This document shows, piece after piece, positions 57,271 through 64,000 of a stretch of DNA of 64,000 bases. Source of the DNA: Streptomyces sp. NRRL S-37 (GTDB lineage: Bacteria > Actinomycetota > Actinomycetes > Streptomycetales > Streptomycetaceae). The position numbers and the translations under genes were made by a program. The notes under the pieces were generated by a model. The model saw only the letters and a list, made by a program, of their open reading frames with translations, was not told where the DNA came from and did no database searches. The stretch spans positions 124,001-188,000 of the forward strand of contig NZ_JOIZ01000013.1 in the NCBI RefSeq assembly GCF_000721605.1. Direction: 5' to 3'. The stretch's first letter is position 1; the number at the start of each line of letters is the position of its first letter.

Positions 57271-58071
57271 CTATCGCGGTGGGATCCCGCCCAGCGCCTG
57301 CCGGAATCCCGTGTTGACCGCCGTGATGCCGCCGTCGACGGCGAGGGTGGTGCCGGTGATCCACGCCGCGTCGCGGGAGGCGAGGAAGGCGACGGCCGCC
57401 GCGACGTCCTCCGGCTCGCCGACCCGGCCCAGCGGGTAGAGGTGCCGGGCCGCTTCGAGCTCCGCGTCCCGGCCCGCCCAGGCGCGGGTGCGGACGGTAC
57501 CCGGTGCGACGAGGTTGACTCGCACCCCGCGGGGCGCCGCGTGCCCGGCGAGGGTGCGGGTGAGGGAGATCAGGCCCGCCTTGGCCGCGCTGTAGGCGTG
57601 GCCGCCGAAGTCCTGGAGGCCGTTGACGGAGCCGACACTCACGATCGCGCCCCGGCCGGAGGCGGCGAGGTGCGGGAGTGCGGCGCGGCAGCAGCGGTAC
57701 GCGCCGGTGAGGGTGACGTCGAGGTCCGTGGCCCACTCGTCGTCGGGTTCGTCCTCGAAGCGGGGCGCGTCCGGGGTGCAGTGGGCGGCGTTGTTCACCA
57801 GGACGTCGAGCGAGCCGAAGGCGTGCGCGGCGTGCGCCACGGCCGCCTCGACGGAGGCCCGGTCGGTCACGTCGCAGGCGAAGGGTTCCGCCGCGAGCCC
57901 GCGGTCCCCCAGCGCTGTCGCCGCCCGCTCCGCCGCGTCGGGGTCGGCGTCGGTCACCAGGACCCGCGCCCCCTCCTCGGCGAACCGGGCGGCGGTGGCC
58001 GCGCCGATGCCGCGTGCCGCCCCGGTGATGAGAACCCCGTACCCGGCGAAGCGCCTCGTGTCCGTCGTCAT
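57271..58071 (-). CDS. short-chain dehydrogenase/reductase (classical SDR)
   Basis: This protein has 266 residues from ATG 58071. The cofactor-binding motif is VLITGAARGIGAATAARFAE. The catalytic Ser lies in AIVSVGSVNGLQDFGG, and Tyr/Lys in AYSAAKAGLISLTR. The C-terminus AAWITGTTLAVDGGITAVNT is typical of ketoreductase-like or sugar dehydrogenase-like SDRs. It oxidises or reduces an unknown alcohol or ketone with NAD(P)H. The second SDR gene lies 50 bases upstream on the same strand, so the two may form one transcript. Confidence 0.93.
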   Translation of the reverse strand: MTTDTRRFAGYGVLITGAARGIGAATAARFAEEGARVLVTDADPDAAERAATALGDRGLAAEPFACDVTDRASVEAAVAHAAHAFGSLDVLVNNAAHCTPDAPRFEDEPDDEWATDLDVTLTGAYRCCRAALPHLAASGRGAIVSVGSVNGLQDFGGHAYSAAKAGLISLTRTLAGHAAPRGVRVNLVAPGTVRTRAWAGRDAELEAARHLYPLGRVGEPEDVAAAVAFLASRDAAWITGTTLAVDGGITAVNTGFRQALGGIPPR

Positions 58072-58121
58072 GGGGTGAAGGTAGCCGCCGGGGCGATCAT
58101 CGCGGCAGAGGGCGGAGGCGG

Positions 58122-59036
58122 TCAGCGGTAACCGGTGACGTCCGCCGGCTTGCCCGCGTCCTGCACCTCGACCATGTAGCGCCAGGCGTCCGGGCGGCTG
58201 CCGTCGAGGTCGGTGAAGCCGTACTCCCGGGCGAGGCCGCCGCTGGAGTGGGAGGTGCCGTTGAAGCGGGCCACGTCCGGGTCGGCGGCGAGGGCGGCGA
58301 CGGCCCGTCCGACGTAGCGCGGGGTCTCGGAGATGGCGAAGTGGGGGACCTCGCCGAGGGCGTCGCGCCAGTTGTCCTCGCGTACACCGAAATGGTCGAG
58401 CATGATCTCCGAGCGCATCCAGCCCGGGGTGAGGGCGAGCGCGGTGGCGCCGCGCGGGCCGAGTTCGTGGCCGAGGGCGAACGCCATGCGCAGGACGGAG
58501 GACTTGGCGAGGTCGTAGAAGAAGGAGAGGCGGTAGTGGTCGCGGTTGTAGTCGGCGGTGCCGTCGGTGACCTCGACGACCAGTCCGCCGGGGTGGCGCA
58601 GCAGCAGCGGCAGCGCGTGGTGGCTGGTGATCGCGTGGGTCTCGACGGCGAGGCGGAGCAGGCGCAGGCCCTTGTCCAGGTCGTGCTCCCAGACCGGAGC
58701 CTCCCACTCGAAGAGCGTCTCGCCGCCCCAGATGTCGTTGACCAGGACGTCCAGGCGGCCCTGTTCGGCGGCGATGCGGTCGACGAGTGCCTTCACCTGC
58801 CCCGGTTCGAGGTGGTCGGTGGGCACCGCGATGCCCTGGCCGCCCGCCTCGGTGACCAGGTCTGCGGTGTCCTCGATGGTCTCGGGGCGGCCGTACTCGG
58901 AGCGGCGTTCACGGGTGGTGCGGCCCGTGACGTACACGGTCGCGCCCGCCGCCCCGAGTTCCACGGCGATGCCCCGTCCGGCACCCCGGGTCGCCCCGGC
59001 CACCAGCGCGACCTTGCCCTTCAACTGCTCCGACAT
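58122..59036 (-). CDS. SDR-family oxidoreductase
   Basis: This protein has 304 residues from ATG 59036, behind CAGGAGG. The glycine motif is VALVAGATRGAGRGIAVELG, the downstream element is VLVNDIWGGETL, and the catalytic pair is within SFFYDLAKSSVLRM (Tyr-x3-Lys). The C-terminal 60 residues are longer than in standard SDRs (FNGTSHSSGGLAREYGFTDL and on). This subgroup is common in actinobacteria and uncharacterised. It lies upstream of the classical SDR gene on the same strand. Confidence 0.9.
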   Translation of the reverse strand: MSEQLKGKVALVAGATRGAGRGIAVELGAAGATVYVTGRTTRERRSEYGRPETIEDTADLVTEAGGQGIAVPTDHLEPGQVKALVDRIAAEQGRLDVLVNDIWGGETLFEWEAPVWEHDLDKGLRLLRLAVETHAITSHHALPLLLRHPGGLVVEVTDGTADYNRDHYRLSFFYDLAKSSVLRMAFALGHELGPRGATALALTPGWMRSEIMLDHFGVREDNWRDALGEVPHFAISETPRYVGRAVAALAADPDVARFNGTSHSSGGLAREYGFTDLDGSRPDAWRYMVEVQDAGKPADVTGYR

Positions 59037-59138
59037 GTACGGCCTCCTGTTCAACGGCTCTTTGCTGTCGCTTCGAGCGTGACAGGTAAGCCGGACATCT
59101 TCTGTCGCCTTTTCGCGCAGGTCGCCCGGGTGGACCGT

Positions 59139-59768
59139 TCAGTGGCCGCGCGCGATCCATTCCTCCAGGTGCGGGGCCTCCGCGCCGATGGTGGTCGGGT
59201 CGCCGTGGCCGGTGAGGACCTTCGTCTCCGGCGGGAGGGTCAGCAGCCGGTCCCGGATCGAGTCGATGATCGTCGGGAAGTGGGAGAAGGAGCGGCCGGT
59301 GGCGCCCGGACCGCCCTGGAAGAGGGTGTCGCCGGTGAACACGGTCGCAAGGCCCGGGTCGTACAGGCAGACCGCGCCGGGCGCGTGACCGGGGGTGTGC
59401 AGCACGGTGAGGTCGGCGCCGGCGGCCTCGATCACCTGGCCGTCGACGAGCCAGGAGTCGGGGTCGCGGTCGGGGTGGGTCCGCTTCCACAGCGGCAGGT
59501 CGTCGGGGTGCAGCCAGATGGTGGCGCCGGTGCGCTCGGCGAGGGCGGGCGCGGCGTCGATGTGGTCGTTGTGGGCGTGGGTGCACACGATGGCGGTGAG
59601 GCGCCGGTCCCCCACCGCCTCGGCGATGGCGTCGGCGTCGTGGGCGGCGTCGATGACGATCGCCTCGTGGTCGTCGCCGACGATCCAGACGTTGTTGTCG
59701 ACGTCCCAGGTGCCGCCGTCGAGGCTGAACTGCCCCGAGGTGACGAGTCGTTCGATGCGGGCGGCCAT
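59139..59768 (-). CDS. metallo-beta-lactamase fold hydrolase paired with mscR
   Basis: This protein has 209 residues from ATG 59768. The start overlaps the TGA of mscR (a GTG at 59771 is also possible), so the two are translated together. The zinc motif is VCTHAHNDHIDAAP, the further His in HTPGHAPGAVCLYD, the bridging Asp in VFTGDTLFQGG and a final His in VLTGHGDPTT. It corresponds to Rv2260 next to Rv2259 (mscR) in Mycobacterium tuberculosis. The natural reading is hydrolysis of the S-formylmycothiol formed by MscR. That activity is inferred from pairing. Confidence 0.88.
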   Translation of the reverse strand: MAARIERLVTSGQFSLDGGTWDVDNNVWIVGDDHEAIVIDAAHDADAIAEAVGDRRLTAIVCTHAHNDHIDAAPALAERTGATIWLHPDDLPLWKRTHPDRDPDSWLVDGQVIEAAGADLTVLHTPGHAPGAVCLYDPGLATVFTGDTLFQGGPGATGRSFSHFPTIIDSIRDRLLTLPPETKVLTGHGDPTTIGAEAPHLEEWIARGH

Positions 59769-60853
59769 CACAGCACCACCACCGAACGCAGCACGTCGCC
59801 CTGGTGCATCCGCTCGAAGGCCTTCTCCACCTCGTCGAGCCGGACGGTCTCCGTGACGAACGCCGCCAGGTCCAGGCGTCCCTGGAGGTGGAGGTCGATC
59901 AGCATCGGGAAGTCGCGGGACGGCAGACAGTCGCCGTACCAGGAGGACTTGAGGGAGCCGCCGCGGCCGAAGACGTCGAGCAGCGGCAGTTCGATCTTCA
60001 TGTCCGGGGTGGGGACGCCGACCAGGACGACCGTGCCGGCCAGGTCACGGGCGTAGAAGGCCTGCCGGTAGGTCTCGGGGCGGCCGACGGCCTCGATGAC
60101 GACGTCGGCGCCGAAGCCGCCGGTGAGCTCGCGGATCGCCTCGACGGGGTCGGTCTCGCGGGAGTTGACGGTGTGGGTGGCGCCCATGGAGCGGGCGGTC
60201 CCGAGCTTGCGGTCGTCGATGTCGACGGCGATGATCCTCGCCGCCCCGGCCAGCCGGGACCCGGCGATCGCCGCGTCACCGACGCCGCCGCAGCCGATGA
60301 CGGCGACGGAGTCGCCCCGGCCGACGTTCCCGGTGTTGATCGCGGCGCCGATGCCGGCCATCACTCCGCAGCCGAGCAGCCCGGCGACCTGTGCGGAGAC
60401 GGCCGCGTCGACCTTGGTGCACTGTCCGGCGGCGACCAGGGTCTTCTCGGCGAAGGCGCCGATGCCCAGGGCCGGGGAGAGCTCGGTGCCGTCGGTCAGG
60501 GTCATCCTCTGCTTCGCGTTGTGGGTGTCGAAGCAGTACCAGGGGCGTCCGCGCAGACAGGCGCGGCACTTCCCGCACACCGCGCGCCAGTTGAGAATCA
60601 CGAAGTCGCCGGGCCGGACGTCGGTGACGCCGTCGCCGACCGACTCGACCACGCCCGCGGCCTCGTGGCCGAGCAGGAACGGGAAGTCGTCGCTGATCCC
60701 GCCCTGCTTGTAGTGCAGATCGGTGTGGCACACCCCGCAGGCCTGGACCCGGACGACCGCCTCACCGGGGCCGGGATCGGGCACGACGATCGTCTCGATC
60801 CGCACCGGCTCGTCCTTGCCGGGTGCGATCACGCCGCGTACTTCCTGCGCCAT
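59768..60853 (-). CDS. mscR: S-(hydroxymethyl)mycothiol dehydrogenase (formaldehyde detoxification)
   Basis: This 361-residue zinc-dependent alcohol dehydrogenase starts at ATG 60853 behind GAAGGAG. The catalytic zinc site has [12 protein letters not shown] and GHEAAG. The structural zinc Cys set is [15 protein letters not shown]. The nucleotide site is [20 protein letters not shown], and NWRAVCG plus [20 protein letters not shown] are marks of the mycothiol-dependent group. It oxidises the formaldehyde adduct of mycothiol with NAD and also acts on nitrosomycothiol in characterised relatives. The coupled MBL gene supports this over a generic alcohol dehydrogenase. Confidence 0.92.
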   Translation of the reverse strand: MAQEVRGVIAPGKDEPVRIETIVVPDPGPGEAVVRVQACGVCHTDLHYKQGGISDDFPFLLGHEAAGVVESVGDGVTDVRPGDFVILNWRAVCGKCRACLRGRPWYCFDTHNAKQRMTLTDGTELSPALGIGAFAEKTLVAAGQCTKVDAAVSAQVAGLLGCGVMAGIGAAINTGNVGRGDSVAVIGCGGVGDAAIAGSRLAGAARIIAVDIDDRKLGTARSMGATHTVNSRETDPVEAIRELTGGFGADVVIEAVGRPETYRQAFYARDLAGTVVLVGVPTPDMKIELPLLDVFGRGGSLKSSWYGDCLPSRDFPMLIDLHLQGRLDLAAFVTETVRLDEVEKAFERMHQGDVLRSVVVL

Positions 60854-60987
60854 GCTGCTGACTCCTTCGTCCGCCGTGTCCGTCTTCCCCGACCCTACGC
60901 GGGAATGATCGCTTCCGCCGCCCGCCGTGCGGCGGATGTGCCCCCGCGACGTAGCCTGGACCTCCGTCCGACGCCGAGGGGGGCGAC

Positions 60988-62742
60988 GTGAGCATCGCAG
61001 CAGAGGAACCCGGTCCGCCCGCCTGGCGGCTGCTCCTCGGATACGTACGACCGCACCGGTGGGCCCTGCTGGGCGGTGCCGTGCTGTCCCTGATGACCGG
61101 GGCGACGGGGCTGATGCTGCCGCTGGTGGCCCGGGACCTGATCGACGACCTCTCGGACGACCGGGCGATCACCGGCGCGCTGCTGCTGATGTCGGCGCTG
61201 GTGGTCGCCAACGCCGTGCTGGGGGCGCTGGGTTCGTACGTGCTGCGGCGCACCGCCGAGTCGGTGGTGCTCGGGGCGCGGCGCTCGCTGTCGTCGTACC
61301 TGCTGCGGCTGAGGATCACCGCCGTCGACCGCACCGAGCCGGGCGATCTGATGGCCCGCGTCACCTCCGACACCACCCTGCTGCGCGAGGTGACCACGGA
61401 CTCGCTGGTCGGCCTCGGCACGGGCGGGCTGACCCTGGTCGCGACCGTGGTGCTGATGGGTTTCGTGGACCCGGTGCTGCTGGGTGTCACGCTGGGGGTG
61501 ATCGCGCTCGCGGGCACGGTGCTGGGGGTGATCGTGCCGCACATCAACCGGGCCTCCCGGCAGGCGCAGGACGCGGTCGGTGCGATGGGCGCCTCGCTGG
61601 AGCGGGTGCTCGGCGCGTTGCGCACGGTCAAGGCGTCCGGTGCCGAGCCGCGCGAGGAGCGCGCGCTGCACGAGGCCGCGCGGGAGTCGTGGCGGCAGAG
61701 CGTGCGCGCCGCCAAGTGGTCGGCCGCGGCGGGCAACACGGCCGGCCTCGCGATGCAGATCGCGTTCATCACGGTGCTGGCGGTGGGCGGCGCGCGGGTG
61801 GCGACCGACGCCATCGACATCGGGACGCTGGTGGCGTTCCTGCTGTTCGTGTTCTATCTGATGGCACCGATCCAGCAGGTCGTCGGCGCGCTCACGCAGT
61901 ACCAGACGGGCAGTGCCGCCCTCGCCCGGATCCAGGAGGCGCTGCGGCTGCCCGCCGAACCGGCCGCCGGGCCCGCCCGGTTGCCCGACGCCGGCACGGC
62001 GCCCGCCGCGCTCGCCTTCGAGGACGTCCGTTTCCGGTACGCCGACGACCTGCCGTATGTCCACCACGGGGTGACGTTCGCCGTGCCCGCGCAGGGCATG
62101 ACGGCGTTCGTCGGTCCGTCCGGCGCGGGCAAGACCACCGTCTTCTCCCTCATCGAGCGGTTCTACGACCCCGACTCCGGGGTGATCACGCTCGACGGCC
62201 GTGATCTGGCCGACTGGGAGCTGCCGCGGCTGCGGGCCGCGATCGGGTACGTCGAGCAGGACGCGCCGGTGCTGTCGGGTTCCCTGCGGGACAACCTGCT
62301 GCTGGGCAATCCCGAGGCGGACGACGGCACCCTGACGCGGGTGCTGAAGACGACCCGGCTCGACGGTCTGGTGTCCCGGCTGCCGGAGGGGCTCGACACC
62401 CTCGTCGGGCACCGCGGCACCAAGCTGTCCGGCGGGGAGCGCCAGCGGGTCGCCATAGCCCGCGCCCTGCTGCGCCGCCCCCGGCTGCTGCTGCTCGACG
62501 AGGCCACCTCGCAGCTCGACGCGGTGAACGAGGCGGCGCTGCGCGACACCGTCGCCGATGTGGCGCGCACGACGACGGTCCTGGTCGTCGCGCACCGGCT
62601 GTCCACGGTGACGGCGGCCGACCGGATCGTGGTGATGGACGCGGGCCGGGTACGGGCCGTCGGCACGCACCGGGAGCTGGTGGCCGCCGATCCGCTGTAC
62701 GCGGAGCTGGCGGCCACGCAGTTCCTGGCGACGGCCGGGTGA
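60988..62742 (+). CDS. ABC exporter, fused permease and ATPase
   Basis: This 584-residue half-transporter starts at a GTG at 60988 behind GAGGGGGG. Six membrane helices lie in the first 330 residues. The ATPase follows, with Walker [10 protein letters not shown], the signature [10 protein letters not shown], Walker [13 protein letters not shown] and the switch VVAHRLSTV. It would act as a homodimer exporting drugs, lipids or metabolites. It is a separate type from the exporter at 32650, with only low overall similarity beyond the ATPase. It is divergent from mscR. Confidence 0.92.
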   Translation: MSIAAEEPGPPAWRLLLGYVRPHRWALLGGAVLSLMTGATGLMLPLVARDLIDDLSDDRAITGALLLMSALVVANAVLGALGSYVLRRTAESVVLGARRSLSSYLLRLRITAVDRTEPGDLMARVTSDTTLLREVTTDSLVGLGTGGLTLVATVVLMGFVDPVLLGVTLGVIALAGTVLGVIVPHINRASRQAQDAVGAMGASLERVLGALRTVKASGAEPREERALHEAARESWRQSVRAAKWSAAAGNTAGLAMQIAFITVLAVGGARVATDAIDIGTLVAFLLFVFYLMAPIQQVVGALTQYQTGSAALARIQEALRLPAEPAAGPARLPDAGTAPAALAFEDVRFRYADDLPYVHHGVTFAVPAQGMTAFVGPSGAGKTTVFSLIERFYDPDSGVITLDGRDLADWELPRLRAAIGYVEQDAPVLSGSLRDNLLLGNPEADDGTLTRVLKTTRLDGLVSRLPEGLDTLVGHRGTKLSGGERQRVAIARALLRRPRLLLLDEATSQLDAVNEAALRDTVADVARTTTVLVVAHRLSTVTAADRIVVMDAGRVRAVGTHRELVAADPLYAELAATQFLATAG

Positions 62743-62865
62743 GCGGCGCCGGGCGGCGCGGGGGCCGGGCTTGCCGTGCCCGGCGGGCCGGAGGACGCTC
62801 GTAGGAGGGGCCGTCCCGGCCCGCCGGAGGCCCGGACCGCGGCCCCGTGGAGGAGGTGGGTCGTC

Positions 62866-63231
62866 ATGACGACCGCGTCACAACCCGTCTTCGGCACCGA
62901 CACGCTCCGCCGGGGCGTCGAGGCGGACACGTCGGCGCCTCTGGTGTCGCTCTACGCCGACGACGCGGAACTGCGCATCGTGGACCGCAACACCCAGCCC
63001 AGCCACCCCAAGGTCCTGCACGGCCGGGACGAGATCGCCGCCATGCTCGACGACGTCTACAGCCGCGACATGACGCACTCCCTGGAGGCGTGCGTCGTCC
63101 AGGGTGATCACGCCGCCTACTGCGAGAGCTGTCAGTACCCGGACGGGGTGCGGGTGCTGTCGGAGTCGATGCTCACGCTGCGGGACGGGAAGATCACCGG
63201 GCAGGTGATGATCCAGGCCTGGGACGAGTAG
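62866..63231 (+). CDS. NTF2/SnoaL-like protein
   Basis: This protein has 121 residues from ATG 62866 behind GGAGGAGG. The cone-shaped NTF2-like fold is indicated by LVSLYADDAELRIVDRNTQP, HGRDEIAAMLDDVYSRDMTH and VLSESMLTLRDGKITGQVMI. Such proteins act as small isomerases or hydratases or merely bind ligands. Here no catalytic set can be fixed. It lies downstream of the ABC exporter on the same strand with a 123-base gap. Confidence 0.87.
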   Translation: MTTASQPVFGTDTLRRGVEADTSAPLVSLYADDAELRIVDRNTQPSHPKVLHGRDEIAAMLDDVYSRDMTHSLEACVVQGDHAAYCESCQYPDGVRVLSESMLTLRDGKITGQVMIQAWDE

Positions 63232-63831
63232 GAACGCCGGTACGGAGGTGATCGGCGCAGCCAGGCGCTGTACCGCATGACGTCGCCCGCCCGCACACCG
63301 TACTCGGGCCGGTCGGTGGTGAACGTCTGCTTCAGGCCGGGGACGGAGCCCGTGGGCGGGTCCGGGAACAGCATGCGGCGGACGCCGGGGCGGCCGTCGT
63401 ACGCGCAGGACCGGCCTGTCCGGTACCCCTCCCGCCGGCAGCGTCCGCCGACGGCCGGGCGAGCGCGGCAAACTCGCGGGCGCCAGGCGGCCAGCGGCCG
63501 GTAACCGCGCGGTGACGTCGAGGAGTCCGGGGCCGTCCGGATCCCGCCGCGCGCCACCTCGGTGAGGTGGGCGCGCGGCCGGCCGGTGCCGTGCGGCCTC
63601 CGGGCCGCGGCGGGACGCGCCGTCCGGCGCTCCGGTCGTCCGGTGATCGGCCGAGCCGGTGTTCCACGCGGTGACCGAGGGGGCCGTCGCCGAAGCGAGG
63701 TCCTCCCCCACCGGACACCGGCGGCACCTAATTTTGTCGTGTACGCGCCCTTGTCGCGGACGGCTCCCTTCCTTACTTTTCAGTAAGTTGCTTTTCAGGG
63801 CACGTGATCCCGGATTGTGGGGGGAGCCGTC
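63232..63831. other. 600-base region, mostly without a supported gene
   Basis: A minus-strand segment at about 63246-63440 has strongly G/C-ending codons and reads like protein (GVRRMLFPDPPTGSVPGLKQ, then TFTTDRPEYGVRAGDVMRYS). It has no start with a ribosome site and appears to change frame upstream, so it may be a gene remnant. The last 110 bases are AT-rich, with the inverted repeat at 63772-63787 ahead of the secreted-protein gene. Confidence 0.45.
63772..63787. promoter_or_regulatory. CTTACT/AGTAAG inverted repeat upstream of the secreted-protein gene
   Basis: Perfect 6-base arms flank a TTTC spacer. The octamer CTTTTCAG occurs at 63776-63783 and again at 63791-63798. The site is 45 bases before the start codon in an AT-rich patch, consistent with a repressor operator. 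Confidence 0.4.
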
Positions 63832-64000
63832 ATGCCGGTCCGCAGAACCAGGCACCTGTGCGCCATCGCCGCCGCGCTCGTCCTCACCGTCACGGCGCCC
63901 ACCGCCGCGGCCGCCGACACCTCCCCCACCCTGCGGGAGGTGCTGTTCGTCGGCAACAACTGGGACGGCACCGCCGATGTCATCGAGTCCACCGGTGACT
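63832..64000 (+). CDS. secreted protein, N-terminal part (cut by window edge), beta-propeller-like
   Basis: The first 56 residues are visible from ATG 63832 behind GGGGGGAG. A signal peptide (HLCAIAAALVLTVTAPTAAA) is followed by TLREVLFVGNNWDGTADVIE. That phrase resembles the start of secreted Streptomyces proteins with WD40/YncE-like beta-propeller repeats, recalled rather than searched. The rest lies outside the window. A strong operator-like inverted repeat precedes the gene. Confidence 0.6.
   Translation, partial: MPVRRTRHLCAIAAALVLTVTAPTAAAADTSPTLREVLFVGNNWDGTADVIESTGD

Noticed and set aside
1..64000. tRNA or rRNA genes, insertion sequences, prophage or integrase genes
   Set aside because: No cloverleaf-like sequence, transposase motif, terminal repeat or integrase was recognised on either strand.

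Overview
This window is chromosomal DNA of an actinobacterium, almost certainly a Streptomyces. GC is very high, coding frames end nearly every codon in G or C, and GTG/TTG starts behind GGAGG-type ribosome sites are common. The gene families also fit: XRE/DUF397 pair, SpoIIE-type phosphatases, DUF574 methyltransferase, roadblock proteins, mycothiol-dependent formaldehyde dehydrogenase, proteasome beta subunit, FhaA-like N-domain and DUF5133. No rRNA, tRNA, CRISPR array, insertion sequence, phage gene or origin was seen. Both edges cut a gene.

Layout. 0-7 kb: a truncated PucR-like regulator, a LAL-type LuxR regulator with a repeat-bearing Gly-rich insert, a secreted cutinase/polyester-hydrolase-like enzyme, a small Cys/His protein and a TPR protein. 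7-14 kb: a nitrate-reductase-like molybdoenzyme whose iron-sulfur cysteines are replaced, with a coupled helical partner; a DUF574 methyltransferase; an XRE/DUF397 pair; and an 850-base stretch without a convincing gene. 14-23 kb: a multidomain SpoIIE phosphatase, an FprA-type ferredoxin reductase behind candidate operators, a GH65 enzyme and a DevS/DosS-like haem-sensor kinase. 23-26.5 kb: a flavohaemoglobin whose frame runs on antisense through its neighbour, facing a four-gene roadblock/DUF4388-like operon. 26.9-32 kb: a conserved unknown, a YkvA-like protein, a graspetide pair (precursor plus ATP-grasp maturase) and a GlxA-type AraC regulator. 32-40.5 kb: an ABC exporter, oxidoreductases, a GH64 beta-1,3-glucanase behind LacI-type palindromes, and an orphan proteasome beta subunit. 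40.5-48 kb: a GT-C-type membrane protein, a beta-phosphoglucomutase/GH65 operon, a kinase, a GNAT enzyme, small proteins and an RpiR-type regulator. 48-56 kb: an ANTAR-SpoIIE protein, a peptidoglycan-binding protein, an ATP-grasp protein, a DUF35-like protein and a membrane-anchored S1 protease. 56-64 kb: an L,D-transpeptidase, two SDRs, the mycothiol formaldehyde dehydrogenase/MBL operon, a second ABC exporter, an NTF2-like protein and the start of a secreted protein.

How genes may work together. The DevS-like kinase and flavohaemoglobin are divergent around a GGGAC-N4-GTCCC palindrome, the core of the mycobacterial DosR box. This suggests a hypoxia/NO theme to which the nitrate-reductase-like protein may relate. 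The phosphoglucomutase and second GH65 genes overlap by four bases and match the Rv3400/Rv3401 arrangement of Mycobacterium tuberculosis, implying disaccharide breakdown through beta-glucose 1-phosphate. The graspetide genes form a compact RiPP cluster without an evident methyltransferase. The most unusual items are the cluster-less molybdoenzyme, the orphan proteasome beta subunit, the roadblock operon without a GTPase gene, and the antisense extension of the flavohaemoglobin.
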